From Azohydromonas aeria (GTDB lineage: Bacteria > Pseudomonadota > Gammaproteobacteria > Burkholderiales > Burkholderiaceae_C): 64,000 nt of DNA. The notes beneath the pieces are model-generated. The model did no database searches. It saw only the letters and a list, made by a program, of their open reading frames with translations, and was not told where the DNA came from. The stretch's first letter is position 1, and each line of letters opens with the position of its first letter. Shown here one piece after another: positions 54,156-62,950 of the stretch. The DNA lies in contig NZ_VIDQ01000020.1 in assembly GCF_009760915.1 (NCBI RefSeq), forward strand, positions 40,325 to 104,324. Direction: 5' to 3'. A program made the position numbers and the translations under genes.

Positions 54156-55514
54156 ATGACAAACACATCCTGGCACCCGGGGAGCTGGCAGCAGCGACCC
54201 GTGCGGCAACTGCCCGCCTACGCCGACGCCGCGGCGCTCGAACAGGCCCGGCGCCAGCTGGCGGCCCGGCCGCCGCTGATCTTTGCCGGCGAGGTCGCGG
54301 CGCTGCGCGAGCGGCTCGCCTCCGTGGCGCGCGGCGAAGCCTTTCTGCTGCAAGGGGGCGACTGCGCCGAGAGCTTCGACGAGCTGGGCGAGTCCGCCGT
54401 GCGCGACACCTTCCGCGTCATGCTGCAGATGGCGGTGGTGCTGACCTACGCGGCGCGCATGCCCGTGGTCAAGGTCGGGCGCATTGCCGGGCAGTTCGCC
54501 AAGCCGCGCTCCTCCGACACCGAGACCGTGGACGGCGTGACGCTGCCCTCCTACCGCGGCGACATCATCAACGGCGCCGAGTTCGAGTCCGACGTGCGCC
54601 GGCCCGACCCGCAACGGCTGCTCACCGCCTACAGCCACTCGGCCGCGACGCTCAACCTGCTGCGCGCCATGGCCCGCGGCGGCTATGCCGATCTGCACCA
54701 GGTGCACCGCTGGACGGCGGAGTTCGTGCGCCGCAGCCCGCAGGGCGCGCGCTTCGAGGAGCTGGCGGACCGCATCGCCGACGCGCTGGCCTTCATGGAA
54801 GCCTGCGGCTTCGACGCGGCGCGCTCGCCGCAGCTGCAGGAAGTCGAGTTCTACACCTCGCACGAGGCGCTGCACCTGCACTACGAGGAGGCGCTGGCGC
54901 GGCGCGACGAGGGCAGCGGGCGCTGGTACGGCGGCTCCGCGCACATGCTGTGGCTGGGCGAGCGCACGCGCGACGTGGCCGGCGCGCACGTCGAATTCCT
55001 GCGCGGTCTCGACAACGTGCTGGGCGTCAAGCTTGGCCCCAACGCCCAGCCCGACGACGCGCTGCGCCTGCTCGATGCGCTCGACCCCGACGCCGTGCCG
55101 GGGCGCATGGTGCTCATCAGCCGCATGGGCGCCGACCAGGTGGCGCAGCGGCTGCCGGCCCTCGTGCGCGCGGTGCGCGATGCCGGGCGGCGCGTGGTCT
55201 GGTGCTGCGACCCGATGCACGGCAATACCGTGACCACCGCCAACGGCTTCAAGACGCGCGATTTCAATCGCATCCTCCAGGAGGTGCGCGAGTTCTTCGC
55301 GGTGCACGCGGGCGAGGGCACGCACGCCGGCGGGCTGCATTTCGAGATGACGGGGCAGGACGTCACCGAGTGCCGCGGCGGCGCGCAGGCGCTCACCGAC
55401 GACCACCTCGCCGCGCGCTACCGCACCGCCTGCGACCCGCGCCTCAACGGCTCGCAGAGCCTGGAGGTGGCGTTCCTGGTGGCCGACATGCTGCGTTCGC
55501 GCTTGACCCCCTGA
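54156..55514 (+). CDS. Class II 3-deoxy-D-arabino-heptulosonate 7-phosphate (DAHP) synthase
   Basis: The protein has 452 residues, the size of the class II (plant-like) enzyme. Blocks: WRRLPAY-like region QQRPVRQLPAYADAAALEQ, LLQGGDCAESF (metal Cys), VKVGRIAGQFAKPRSSDTE, ADLHQVHRW, WYGGSAHMLWLGERTR, VWCCDPMHGNT, and the metal-binding EMTGQDVTECRGG. It condenses phosphoenolpyruvate with erythrose 4-phosphate, the entry of the shikimate pathway. It stands 175 bases before phhB; synthesis and breakdown of aromatic amino acids thus sit side by side. Confidence 0.95.
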   Translation: MTNTSWHPGSWQQRPVRQLPAYADAAALEQARRQLAARPPLIFAGEVAALRERLASVARGEAFLLQGGDCAESFDELGESAVRDTFRVMLQMAVVLTYAARMPVVKVGRIAGQFAKPRSSDTETVDGVTLPSYRGDIINGAEFESDVRRPDPQRLLTAYSHSAATLNLLRAMARGGYADLHQVHRWTAEFVRRSPQGARFEELADRIADALAFMEACGFDAARSPQLQEVEFYTSHEALHLHYEEALARRDEGSGRWYGGSAHMLWLGERTRDVAGAHVEFLRGLDNVLGVKLGPNAQPDDALRLLDALDPDAVPGRMVLISRMGADQVAQRLPALVRAVRDAGRRVVWCCDPMHGNTVTTANGFKTRDFNRILQEVREFFAVHAGEGTHAGGLHFEMTGQDVTECRGGAQALTDDHLAARYRTACDPRLNGSQSLEVAFLVADMLRSRLTP

Positions 55515-55549
55515 CACCCGCGCGCCGTCCGGTCTCCTGAAAGCCTGGA

Positions 55550-55568
55550 GACGCAGGAATCCTGCGTC
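55550..55568. terminator. Hairpin after the DAHP synthase gene
   Basis: Eight-base perfect arms GACGCAGG and CCTGCGTC surround AAT. No T-tract follows, so it may be a weak terminator or a binding palindrome. Confidence 0.4.
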
Positions 55569-55627
55569 CCGCCCGGCATTGCGAGGCCAATTAGCCGCAA
55601 AACTGCGCGCCGCTGTTCCTACAGTCC

Positions 55628-55644
55628 TGCCTTGACACAAGGCA
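55628..55644 (+). promoter_or_regulatory. Palindrome with -35 like element upstream of phhB
   Basis: TGCCTT-N5-AAGGCA contains TTGACA. A regulator bound here would block or direct the phh promoter. The phh operons of proteobacteria are controlled by PhhR or Lrp-type proteins; which applies here cannot be told. Confidence 0.4.
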
Positions 55645-55689
55645 AGGCGGGCCGGTTGCCGGACCGTGAAGACTGAAGGAGACAGCGGC

Positions 55690-55998
55690 ATGAAAAAGCT
55701 CGACGACCAGGACATCCGCGCGCTGCGCGAGGCGCTGCCCGCGTGGCGCTTCGACGCGCAGCGCGGCGGCACGATCACCCGGGAATTCCGCTTCGCGGAT
55801 TTCGCGCAGGCCTTCGGCTTCATGGCGCAGGTGGCGCTGGCCGCCGAGCGCCTGAACCACCACCCGGAGTGGTCCAACGTGTACGACCGCGTCACCGTCA
55901 CGCTGACCACGCACGACGCGGGCGGGCTCTCGACCAACGACCTGGAGCTGGCCCGCTGCATCGAGCAGGCCTTCGCGCCCTTCCAGGCGCGCGCCTGA
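55690..55998 (+). CDS. phhB: Pterin-4a-carbinolamine dehydratase
   Basis: The protein has 102 residues from ATG 55690, with GAAGGAGA upstream. The catalytic motif is [19 protein letters not shown] (His57, His58), and the fold begins [20 protein letters not shown]. It dehydrates the 4a-hydroxytetrahydropterin formed by phenylalanine hydroxylase, returning quinonoid dihydropterin. It is the first gene of phhB-phhA-SDR, 16 bases before phhA. Confidence 0.95.
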   Translation: MKKLDDQDIRALREALPAWRFDAQRGGTITREFRFADFAQAFGFMAQVALAAERLNHHPEWSNVYDRVTVTLTTHDAGGLSTNDLELARCIEQAFAPFQARA

Positions 55999-56014
55999 AG
56001 CCGGGAGGACAGAC

Positions 56015-56917
56015 ATGCAAGCCCAACTGCAAGCCCTGAACACCCGGCACGGCCTGGCGGCCGGCGAGGACGGCCGCCCCGAGCGCGCCGACTGGACCAT
56101 CGACCAGGGCTGGGAGCGCTACACCGCCGCCGAGCACGGGGTGTGGAAGACGCTGTTCGAGCGCCAGACGAAGCTGCTGCCGGGCCGCGCCTGCGACGAG
56201 TTCGTGCGCGGCATGCGCGAGCTGCCGATCGGGCCGGATGAGATCCCGGACTTCCGCCGCCTCTCGGACGTGCTGATGCGGCGCACCGGCTGGCAGGTGG
56301 TGGCCGTGCCGGGCCTGGTGCCCGACGACGTGTTCTTCGAGCACCTGGCCAACCGGCGCTTCCCGTCGGGCCACTTCATCCGCAAGCCGCATGAGCTGGA
56401 CTACCTGGAGGAGCCCGACGTCTTCCACGACGTCTTCGGCCACGTGCCCATGCTCATGAACCCGGCCATCGCCGACTACATCCAGGCCTACGGCGAGGGC
56501 GGGCTGCGCGCGCAGCGCCTGGGCCGGCTCACCAACCTGGCGCGGGTGTACTGGTACACGGTCGAGTTCGGGCTGCTGCGGCAGAAGGAGGGCCTGCGCA
56601 TCTACGGCGCGGGCATCGCCTCCTCCAGCACCGAGAGCCTGTTTGCGCTGGACAGCGATTCGCCGAACCGGCTGCGCTTCGACCTGGAGCGCGTGATGCG
56701 CACGCGCTACCGCATCGACGACTTCCAGGAAAGCTACTTCGTCATCGACGACCTGGACCAGCTGCTGGAGCTCTCGCGCATCGACTTCGCGCCGCTGTAC
56801 GAGCGCATGGACGCCGGCCCGGAATTCGAGCCGGGCGACGTGCTGCCTGGCGACCACGTCATCACCCGCGGCAGCGGCGAACATCACGCGGGCCGTCCGA
56901 AAGGAGCGCTGAAATGA
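56015..56917 (+). CDS. phhA: Phenylalanine 4-hydroxylase
   Basis: The protein has 300 residues, the bacterial monodomain form without a regulatory ACT domain. Iron ligands are His138 and His143 in PDVFHDVFGHVPML and Glu184 in VYWYTVEFGLL. The substrate loop FPSGHFIRKPHELDYLEEPD and IASSSTESLFAL agree with the family. It converts phenylalanine to tyrosine using tetrahydropterin and oxygen. Its stop overlaps the next ATG (ATGA), so the SDR gene is translationally coupled. Confidence 0.96.
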   Translation: MQAQLQALNTRHGLAAGEDGRPERADWTIDQGWERYTAAEHGVWKTLFERQTKLLPGRACDEFVRGMRELPIGPDEIPDFRRLSDVLMRRTGWQVVAVPGLVPDDVFFEHLANRRFPSGHFIRKPHELDYLEEPDVFHDVFGHVPMLMNPAIADYIQAYGEGGLRAQRLGRLTNLARVYWYTVEFGLLRQKEGLRIYGAGIASSSTESLFALDSDSPNRLRFDLERVMRTRYRIDDFQESYFVIDDLDQLLELSRIDFAPLYERMDAGPEFEPGDVLPGDHVITRGSGEHHAGRPKGALK

Positions 56918-57621
56918 ACGACGGACAACGACGCGTGGTGCTGATCACCGGCGCCGCCGGCAACCTGGGGCGCGCGCTGGCGCAAGTCTTCAGGGCCCGG
57001 GGCGACGCGCTGGTGCTGGCGGACCGCTCGCGGGAGGCGCTGGAAGCGGCCTTCGGCGCGGAGTCCGAGGGGCAAATGCTCGCCGGCGTGGACCTGCTCG
57101 ACCAGGCCGCGGTGACGGCGCTGGCCGCGTCGGCGCTGGAACGTTTCGGGCGCATCGACGTGCTGTGCAACGTGGCCGGCGGCTTTCGCATGGGCGAGGC
57201 GGTGCACGAGACCGGCGACGGCACCTGGGATTTCCTGTTCGACCTGAATGCCCGCAGCGTCCTGCATGCCTCGCGCGCGGTGGTGCCGCACATGCTGGCG
57301 CGGGGTGGCGGCAAGGTGGTCAACGTCGGCGCCTTCAGCGCACAGAGGGGCGTGGCGCAGATGGGCGCCTACACGGCGTCGAAGGCCGTGGTGGCGCGGC
57401 TGACCGAGGCCATGGCGGCGGAGCTGCGCACGCGCGGCATCAACGTCAACTGCGTGCTGCCCACCATCATCGACACGCCGGAGAACCGCCAGGCCATGCC
57501 CGATGCCGACCCGGCGCAGTGGGTGGCGCCGGCGGACCTGGCGCAGGTCATCGCCTTCCTGGCCTCCGACGCGGCGCGGGCCGTGCACGGCGCGGCCGTG
57601 CCGGTGACGGGACTGTCGTGA
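56914..57621 (+). CDS. Short-chain dehydrogenase coupled to phhA, candidate dihydropteridine reductase
   Basis: The protein has 235 residues. The cofactor motif is VVLITGAAGNLGRALAQVF (8-26), acid LADRS follows, NVAGG is the NNAG equivalent, and the active site is YTASK (Tyr153, Lys157). The usual Ser position is displaced (VNVGAFSAQRG). Size and gene coupling to phhA with phhB suggest it recycles quinonoid dihydropterin to tetrahydropterin, as the SDR-type reductase does in animals; bacteria often use other enzymes for this step. A general ketoreductase remains possible. Confidence 0.85.
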   Translation: MNDGQRRVVLITGAAGNLGRALAQVFRARGDALVLADRSREALEAAFGAESEGQMLAGVDLLDQAAVTALAASALERFGRIDVLCNVAGGFRMGEAVHETGDGTWDFLFDLNARSVLHASRAVVPHMLARGGGKVVNVGAFSAQRGVAQMGAYTASKAVVARLTEAMAAELRTRGINVNCVLPTIIDTPENRQAMPDADPAQWVAPADLAQVIAFLASDAARAVHGAAVPVTGLS

Positions 57622-57680
57622 CGACCGTGGGTGTCCCGGGGCCTCAACGACAATCTTCGTCAGGCCAAGGAGACCACCCA

Positions 57681-58664
57681 ATGAAGGTATGCATCGTGGG
57701 CGCCGGCGCGATCGGCGGGTTCATCGGCACGCGGCTGGCCGCGGCCGGGCGGGCGCAGGTCAGCGCCGTGGCGCGCGGCGCCACGCTGGCGGCGCTGCGC
57801 GAGCACGGCTGGCGCCTGGACACGGCGCAGGGCCGCGTCACGGCGCCGTGTCCGGACGCCAGCGACCGGGCCGAGGACCTGGGCGTGCAGGACCTGGTCG
57901 TCATCGCCGTGAAGGGGCCGGCGCTGACGGCGGTGGCACAGGGCATCGCACCGCTGCTGGGCCCGGACACGCTGGTGCTGCCGGCGATGAACGGCGTGCC
58001 CTGGTGGTTCTGCCAGGGCCTGCCCGGCTTCGAGGCGCCGTTGCACAGCGTGGACCCGGGCGGCGTCGTCGCGCGCAGCATCCCGTTCGAGAGCGTGATC
58101 GGCTGCGTGGTGCATGCCAGCACCTCCACGCCGGAGCCGGGCCTGGTGCGGCACCGCATGGGCGACGGCCTGATCGTGGGCGAGCCGCGCGGCGGCCGCA
58201 GCGAGCGCGTGCGGGCCGTGGCGGACCTGCTCGCGCACGCCGGCTTTGCCGTCACGCACTCGGCCGACGTGCGCCACGACGCTTGGTACAAGCTCTGGGG
58301 CAACCTGACCATGAACCCGGTGAGCGCCATCACCGGCGCCACCATCGACCGGCTGCTGGCCGACCCGCTGGTGCGCGAGTTCTGTTCCGCCGCCATGCGC
58401 GAGGCCGCGGCCATCGGCGAGCGCATCGGCTGCGCGATCAACCAGGGCGCCGAGGATCGCCACGCCGTCACGGCCAAGCTGGGCGCCGTCAAGACCTCGA
58501 TGCTGCAGGACGTGGAGGCTGGCCGGCCCATCGAGCTCGACGCCATCGTCGGCGCCGTGCACGAGATCGGCCAGCGCCTGGACCTGCCCACGCCCGCCAT
58601 CGGCGCGCTGCTGGGGCTCACGCGGCTGTTCGGGCGCGTGCACGGGCTGTATCCGCAGGGCTGA
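57681..58664 (+). CDS. 2-dehydropantoate 2-reductase family protein
   Basis: The protein has 327 residues from ATG 57681, with AAGGAG upstream. The NADP motif is CIVGAGAIGGFIGTRLA (residues 4-20), followed by VIAVKGPALTAVAQ and the catalytic-Lys region DAWYKLWGNLTMNPVSAITG; C-terminal SMLQDVEAGRPIELDAIVGA is family-typical. Ketopantoate reductase makes pantoate for coenzyme A, but genomes like this carry several paralogues with other 2-oxoacid substrates, so panE is not assigned. It follows the SDR gene by 59 bases and converges with a LysR gene. Confidence 0.88.
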   Translation: MKVCIVGAGAIGGFIGTRLAAAGRAQVSAVARGATLAALREHGWRLDTAQGRVTAPCPDASDRAEDLGVQDLVVIAVKGPALTAVAQGIAPLLGPDTLVLPAMNGVPWWFCQGLPGFEAPLHSVDPGGVVARSIPFESVIGCVVHASTSTPEPGLVRHRMGDGLIVGEPRGGRSERVRAVADLLAHAGFAVTHSADVRHDAWYKLWGNLTMNPVSAITGATIDRLLADPLVREFCSAAMREAAAIGERIGCAINQGAEDRHAVTAKLGAVKTSMLQDVEAGRPIELDAIVGAVHEIGQRLDLPTPAIGALLGLTRLFGRVHGLYPQG

Positions 58665-58673
58665 TGCGGCGCG

Positions 58674-59609
58674 CTACGGGCTTGGCGCCGGCGGCGGCGT
58701 CTGGCCTGGCAGCGCCCGTGCGTGCAGGTACTCCACCATGCGCCGTGCCGCCGGTTGAAGGGCATCGAAGTCGCGGAAACAGACCACGAAGCGGCGCAGC
58801 GCCCAAGCATCGGACAGCGGCACGAGCCGGATGCCCAGCATCGGCCCGTAGCGCGTGCCGACCTGCGTCGGGATGACGCTGATGCCCAGTCCCGCCGCCA
58901 CCACGCGCAGCGCGGCGTCGAAGTTCGACACGATCGCCCGGTACGCCAGCGCCTCGCCACAGCGGGCCGCGGCCTGGCGCAGCATGGCGTTCACGGCCGA
59001 GGAAGGCGGCAGGCCCACGTGCTCGTAGGGCAGCGCCTGCTCGAAGCGCAGCGACGCCTCGGCAGCCAGTGGGTGCCCGGGATGCACGGCCAGTGCGAGC
59101 TGGTCGGTGTGATAGGGCCGGTGCTGCAGCCCGCCCAGGTCCACGCTGTCCCAGCACACACCCACGCTCGCGCTGCCCTCGCGCAGCGCCCGCACGATGT
59201 CGCGCGAGAGCTGCTCCTCGATATCCACCTTGATGTCGCGATGCTGCGGCTCGCGCATGAAGGCCGCCACGTCGTCGAGCAGCGCTTCTGCGATGGCGGA
59301 AGCCGAGGCTGCCAGCCGCACGTGTCCCCGCATGCCGCCGGACAGCGCCGCCACGTCCTGTTCGATGCGCTCCAGCGTGAACAGCAGCGAGCGGGCGTGC
59401 TCCAGCAGCGCCTCGCCCGCTGGCGTGGGTGCCACGCCGCGGCGCCCGCGCATGAGCAGCGGCGTGCCCAGCTGCGCTTCCAGCAGCGCGATGCGCTTAC
59501 TGATGGCCGAGGGTTCGATGTGTTCCTGCTCCGCCGCGCGCTTGATGTTCTGGTGATCGCACACCGCGACCAGTAGCCGCAGGCTTTTCACGTCCAGATC
59601 CTTCATCAA
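58674..59609 (-). CDS. LysR-family regulator divergent from the HMG-CoA lyase-like gene
   Basis: The protein has 311 residues. The HTH is LRLLVAVCDHQNIKRAAEQE with IEPSAISKRIALLEAQLG, and GRRGVAPTPAGEALLEHAR is the wing. The complete effector domain has VRLAASASAIAEALLDDVAA and HTDQLALAVHPGHPLA. It is transcribed away from the lyase-CoA transferase-Bug genes, from which it is separated by 131 bases, so it probably controls them. The effector is likely the substrate or CoA ester of that pathway. Confidence 0.9.
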   Translation of the reverse strand: MMKDLDVKSLRLLVAVCDHQNIKRAAEQEHIEPSAISKRIALLEAQLGTPLLMRGRRGVAPTPAGEALLEHARSLLFTLERIEQDVAALSGGMRGHVRLAASASAIAEALLDDVAAFMREPQHRDIKVDIEEQLSRDIVRALREGSASVGVCWDSVDLGGLQHRPYHTDQLALAVHPGHPLAAEASLRFEQALPYEHVGLPPSSAVNAMLRQAAARCGEALAYRAIVSNFDAALRVVAAGLGISVIPTQVGTRYGPMLGIRLVPLSDAWALRRFVVCFRDFDALQPAARRMVEYLHARALPGQTPPPAPSP

Positions 59610-59629
59610 GCCATTGTGGCATCCAGGCG

Positions 59630-59693
59630 TTCCGATATGGAATCTTGGGGCTGCCGAAATACCACTTGTAGCTGATCACGGAATGCCTAAAGT
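59630..59693 (+). promoter_or_regulatory. Divergent control region with LysR-type site
   Basis: TTCC-GATAT-GGAA (59630-59642) is a dyad of the T-N11-A type. Downstream, TTGTAG (59666-59671) and TAAAGT (59688-59693), 16 bases apart, form a plausible rightward promoter for the lyase gene at 59741. Confidence 0.45.
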
Positions 59694-59740
59694 TGGCTTC
59701 ATCGCCTGCACAGACAGGCCTTGATCCGGAGACAAGCCCC

Positions 59741-60676
59741 ATGAGCACCTACCCCAAGTCCGCGGTGATCCGAGAGGTCGGCCTGCGCGATGGCCTGCAG
59801 AGCATTCCGGTGACGCTGCCCACGTCGCGCAAGATCGAGTGGATCCAGGAGGCTTATGCCGCCGGCCAGCGCGAGATCGAGGTGGGCTCCTTCGTGCCGG
59901 CGAAGCTGTTGCCGCAGCTGGCCGACACCGGCGAGATGGTGGCCTTCGCCAGGACGCTGCCGGGGCTGCGGGTGTCGGTGCTGGTGCCCAACCTGAAGGG
60001 CGCGGAGAAGGCGATCGAGTCCGGCGCGGACCTGCTGCTGGTGCCGCTGTCCGCAAGCCACGCCCACAGCCTGGCCAACCTGCGCAAGACGCCCGACGAG
60101 GTCGTGGCCGAGGTGGGGCGCATCCGCGCCGCGCGCGACGCCGCGGGCAGCAGCACGCTGATCGAGGGCGGCATCGGCACCGCCTTCGGCTGCACGCTGC
60201 AGGGCCGCGTTGAGGTGTCCGAGGTGCTGCGCTGCATGCAGGCGCTGCTCGATGCCGGGTGCGACCGCGTGAGCATCGCCGACACCGTGGGCTACGCCGA
60301 CCCGCGCAGCGTGCGCGAGCTCTTCGCCCGGGCGCGCGCCATCGCCGGCGAGCGCCTCTGGTGCGGCCACTTCCACGACACGCGCGGCCTGGCGCTGGCC
60401 AACGTGGCAGCGGCGCTGGAGACCGGCGTGAACCGCTTCGACGCCACGCTGGCCGGCATCGGCGGCTGTCCGCATGCGCCGGGCGCCAGCGGCAATGCGT
60501 CCTCGGAAGACCTGGCGTTCATGCTCGAAGCGATGGGCATCGCCACGGGCATCGACATCGACGCGCTGCTGGCGCTGCGCGCCAAGGTGGCCGGCTGGCT
60601 CGACGGGCAGGCGCTGCACGGCACGCTGTGGCGCGCCGGGCTGCCCAAGACGTTCAAGAGCGCCATCGCGGCGTGA
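59741..60676 (+). CDS. Hydroxymethylglutaryl-CoA lyase-like enzyme
   Basis: The protein has 311 residues from ATG 59741. It is a DRE-TIM metallolyase: VIREVGLRDGLQSIPV (metal Asp and catalytic Arg), GSFVPAKLLPQLADT, DTVGYADPRSV, HFHDTRGLALAN and the lyase loop GIGGCPHAPGASGNASSED with the catalytic Cys. The family includes HMG-CoA lyase for leucine catabolism and relatives cleaving citramalyl-CoA. The adjacent family III CoA transferase favours a pathway that first activates a free branched dicarboxylate. No other leucine catabolism genes (liu) are near. Confidence 0.9.
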   Translation: MSTYPKSAVIREVGLRDGLQSIPVTLPTSRKIEWIQEAYAAGQREIEVGSFVPAKLLPQLADTGEMVAFARTLPGLRVSVLVPNLKGAEKAIESGADLLLVPLSASHAHSLANLRKTPDEVVAEVGRIRAARDAAGSSTLIEGGIGTAFGCTLQGRVEVSEVLRCMQALLDAGCDRVSIADTVGYADPRSVRELFARARAIAGERLWCGHFHDTRGLALANVAAALETGVNRFDATLAGIGGCPHAPGASGNASSEDLAFMLEAMGIATGIDIDALLALRAKVAGWLDGQALHGTLWRAGLPKTFKSAIAA

Positions 60677-60736
60677 CCGATACCGCTCCCGGACAGGCCG
60701 GCGCCCTGCGCTCGCGCCTGCCCGGGGACCGCCTGG

Positions 60737-60756
60737 ATGCCCGCCTGCGCGGGCAT
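60737..60756. repeat. REP-like intergenic hairpin
   Basis: ATGCCCGC-CTGC-GCGGGCAT forms perfect eight-base arms. This CCTGGATGCCCGC-type palindrome recurs between genes in many proteobacteria. It lies between the lyase and CoA-transferase genes and could modulate relative mRNA stability. Confidence 0.65.
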
Positions 60757-60774
60757 GACGAAAGCTGTAGTTCC

Positions 60775-61935
60775 ATGAGCAACCAACCTGCATCCACCGG
60801 CCTGCCGCTCGAAGGCTTGCGCGTCGTCGAGTTCACCCACATGGTCATGGGCCCGACCTGCGGCATGATCCTGGCCGACCTGGGCGCCGAGGTCGTCAAG
60901 ATCGAGCCGCCCGGCGGCGACAAGACGCGCAACCTGCCGGGCCTCGGGATCGGCTTCTTCCGCAGCTTCAACCGCAACAAGAAGAGCGTCGTTCTCGACA
61001 TCAACACGGCTGAAGGCCACGCCACGGCGCTGGAGCTCATCGGCCAGTGCGACGTGATGCTGGAGAACTTCCGGCCCGGCCTGATGGCGAAGCTGGGCCT
61101 GGACTACGCCTCGCTGTCGGCGAGGTATCCCCACCTCATCTACGTCTCCCACAAGGGCTTCCTGCCCGGGCCGTACGAAAAGCGGCTGGCGCTCGACGAG
61201 GTCGTGCAGAACATGGCAGGCCTGACCTACATGACCGGCCCCAAGGGCCGGCCGCTGCGCGCGGGCACCTCGGTGAACGACATCATGGGCGGCATGTTCG
61301 GCGCCATCGGCGTGCTGGCGGCGCTGCAGGAGCGGCACCGCACGGGCAAGGGCCAGGAGATCCAGAGCGCGCTGTTTGAGAATTGCGTGCTGCTGGCCTC
61401 GCAGCACATGCAGCAGTTCCTGATGACCAACGAGCCGGCGCCGCCGATGCCTTCGCGCGTGTCGGCCTGGAGCGTGTACGACGTGTTCACGCTGGCCGAC
61501 GAGGAGCAGCTCTTCATCGGGGCGGTCAGCGACAAGCAGTTCCAGACGCTGTGCCGCGTCATCGACCGGCCCGACCTGGCCGACGACCCGGCGCTGGCCA
61601 CCAACGCGCAGCGCGTGGCGGTACGGCCGCAACTGCTGGCGCAACTGGGCGAGACGCTCGGGCACCACCACGTGGCCGACCTGGTGCCGGCGCTGGAGGC
61701 GGCCGGGCTTCCCTACGCGCCCATCGTGCGGCCCGACCAGCTCGTCAACGATCCGCACCTGATCGAGTCCGGCGGCCTGGTGGACATGCCCACCGACGAC
61801 GGCCGCACCACCAAGGCCGTGCTGCTGCCGCTGCTCATGGGCGAGCGGCGCCTGGGCGTGCGGCACGCGCTGCCCAAGGTCGGCGAGCACACGGAAGAGA
61901 TCCTTGCCCGCTTGGCGAACGAGACGGCCCGGTAA
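60775..61935 (+). CDS. Family III (CaiB/BaiF) CoA transferase
   Basis: The protein has 386 residues from ATG 60775. Family blocks: PLEGLRVVEFTHMVMGPTCG, LGAEVVKIEPPGGDKTRNLP, FNRNKKSVVLDINTAEGH, LENFRPGLMAKLGLDY and IQSALFENCVLLASQHMQQF with the catalytic acid in the TSVNDIMGGMF region. It moves CoA from one carboxylate ester to another, typically from succinyl-CoA to a dicarboxylate. Together with the upstream lyase it would activate, then cleave, a 3-hydroxy-3-methyl dicarboxylate or citramalate-like acid. Confidence 0.92.
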   Translation: MSNQPASTGLPLEGLRVVEFTHMVMGPTCGMILADLGAEVVKIEPPGGDKTRNLPGLGIGFFRSFNRNKKSVVLDINTAEGHATALELIGQCDVMLENFRPGLMAKLGLDYASLSARYPHLIYVSHKGFLPGPYEKRLALDEVVQNMAGLTYMTGPKGRPLRAGTSVNDIMGGMFGAIGVLAALQERHRTGKGQEIQSALFENCVLLASQHMQQFLMTNEPAPPMPSRVSAWSVYDVFTLADEEQLFIGAVSDKQFQTLCRVIDRPDLADDPALATNAQRVAVRPQLLAQLGETLGHHHVADLVPALEAAGLPYAPIVRPDQLVNDPHLIESGGLVDMPTDDGRTTKAVLLPLLMGERRLGVRHALPKVGEHTEEILARLANETAR

Positions 61936-61972
61936 GCCGCGACGCCCACATCCACCGCTTCAGGAGACAGAC

Positions 61973-62950
61973 ATGCGAATTTCGATGGGGCGCCGCGCCC
62001 TCGTGGCCGGTGCGGCCGCTGCACTTGCCCTTGGCGCACTGCCCGCGCTGGCGCAGAACGACAAGCCGCTGCGCGTGATCCTGCCGGTGAGTACCGGCTC
62101 GGGCGTGGACGCGATCATGCGCGCCATCGGCCCCGCGTTCTCCAGGGCGCTGGGCCAGCCGGTGGTGATCGAGAACCTGCCCGGGGCTGGCGGCCTCACC
62201 GGCACGCAGGCCATCGTCAAGGCCGCGCCGGACGGGCAGACCATCGGTGTGGTGTCGAACAACCACGCGGTCAATCCCAGCATCTACAAGAAGATGCCCT
62301 TCGACTCGCTGGCCGACATCACCCCCATCACCGTGGGCGGCGCCACGCCCTTCGTGCTGGTCGCCAATGCCGAGCGGGTGCCGGCAAGGAACGTCAGGGA
62401 GCTCACCGCGCTGCTCAAGTCCAGGCCCGACGGCCTCAACTACGCCTCCTCGGGCAACGGCACCATCCTGCACCTGGCCACCGCCATGGTCCTGGACGAG
62501 GCCGGCGCCAAGGCGCTGCACGTGCCGTACAAGGGCGTGGGCCCGATGGTGACGGACCTGGTCGGCGGCCAGGTGGACTTCGGCGTGGCGTCGGTGCCTT
62601 CGGTGGTGGCGCACCTCAAGAGCGGCAAGCTGCGCGCCATCGGCGTCACGGGCAGGGAGCGCGTCGCCGCGCTGCCCGACGTGCCCACCGTGGCCGAGCA
62701 GGGCCTGCCTGACGTGGACGTGGCCGGCTGGTTCGCGCTGGTGGGGCCGGCCAGGCTGCCGGCCGAGCAGGTCAAGCGCATCTACAACGCCTTCGTCGCC
62801 GCGGCCGGCACGCCCGAGGTGAAGGAGGCGATGGAGAAGCAGGTGACCATCCTGAAGCCCATGACGCCCGAGGCCTCGGCGCAGTACTTCCGCACCGAGC
62901 AGGAGCGCTACGCCCGGATCGTGAAGAAGGCCAACGTCACGATGGAATGA
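61973..62950 (+). CDS. Bug-family periplasmic solute receptor
   Basis: The protein has 325 residues from ATG 61973, with AGGAGACAG upstream. The signal peptide RRALVAGAAAALALGALPAL ends at ALA-QND. Blocks: KPLRVILPVSTGSGVDAIM, VVIENLPGAGGLTGTQAIVK, YASSGNGTILHLATAMVLDE and HVPYKGVGPMVTDLVGGQVD. The receptor probably captures the carboxylate that the CoA transferase activates. It is the third gene of the LysR-controlled set; its stop overlaps a start codon of the following gene remnant. Confidence 0.92.
   Translation: MRISMGRRALVAGAAAALALGALPALAQNDKPLRVILPVSTGSGVDAIMRAIGPAFSRALGQPVVIENLPGAGGLTGTQAIVKAAPDGQTIGVVSNNHAVNPSIYKKMPFDSLADITPITVGGATPFVLVANAERVPARNVRELTALLKSRPDGLNYASSGNGTILHLATAMVLDEAGAKALHVPYKGVGPMVTDLVGGQVDFGVASVPSVVAHLKSGKLRAIGVTGRERVAALPDVPTVAEQGLPDVDVAGWFALVGPARLPAEQVKRIYNAFVAAAGTPEVKEAMEKQVTILKPMTPEASAQYFRTEQERYARIVKKANVTME

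Noticed and set aside
59741..60676. Leucine catabolic liu operon
   Set aside because: No acyl-CoA dehydrogenase, carboxylase or enoyl-CoA hydratase genes accompany the lyase.
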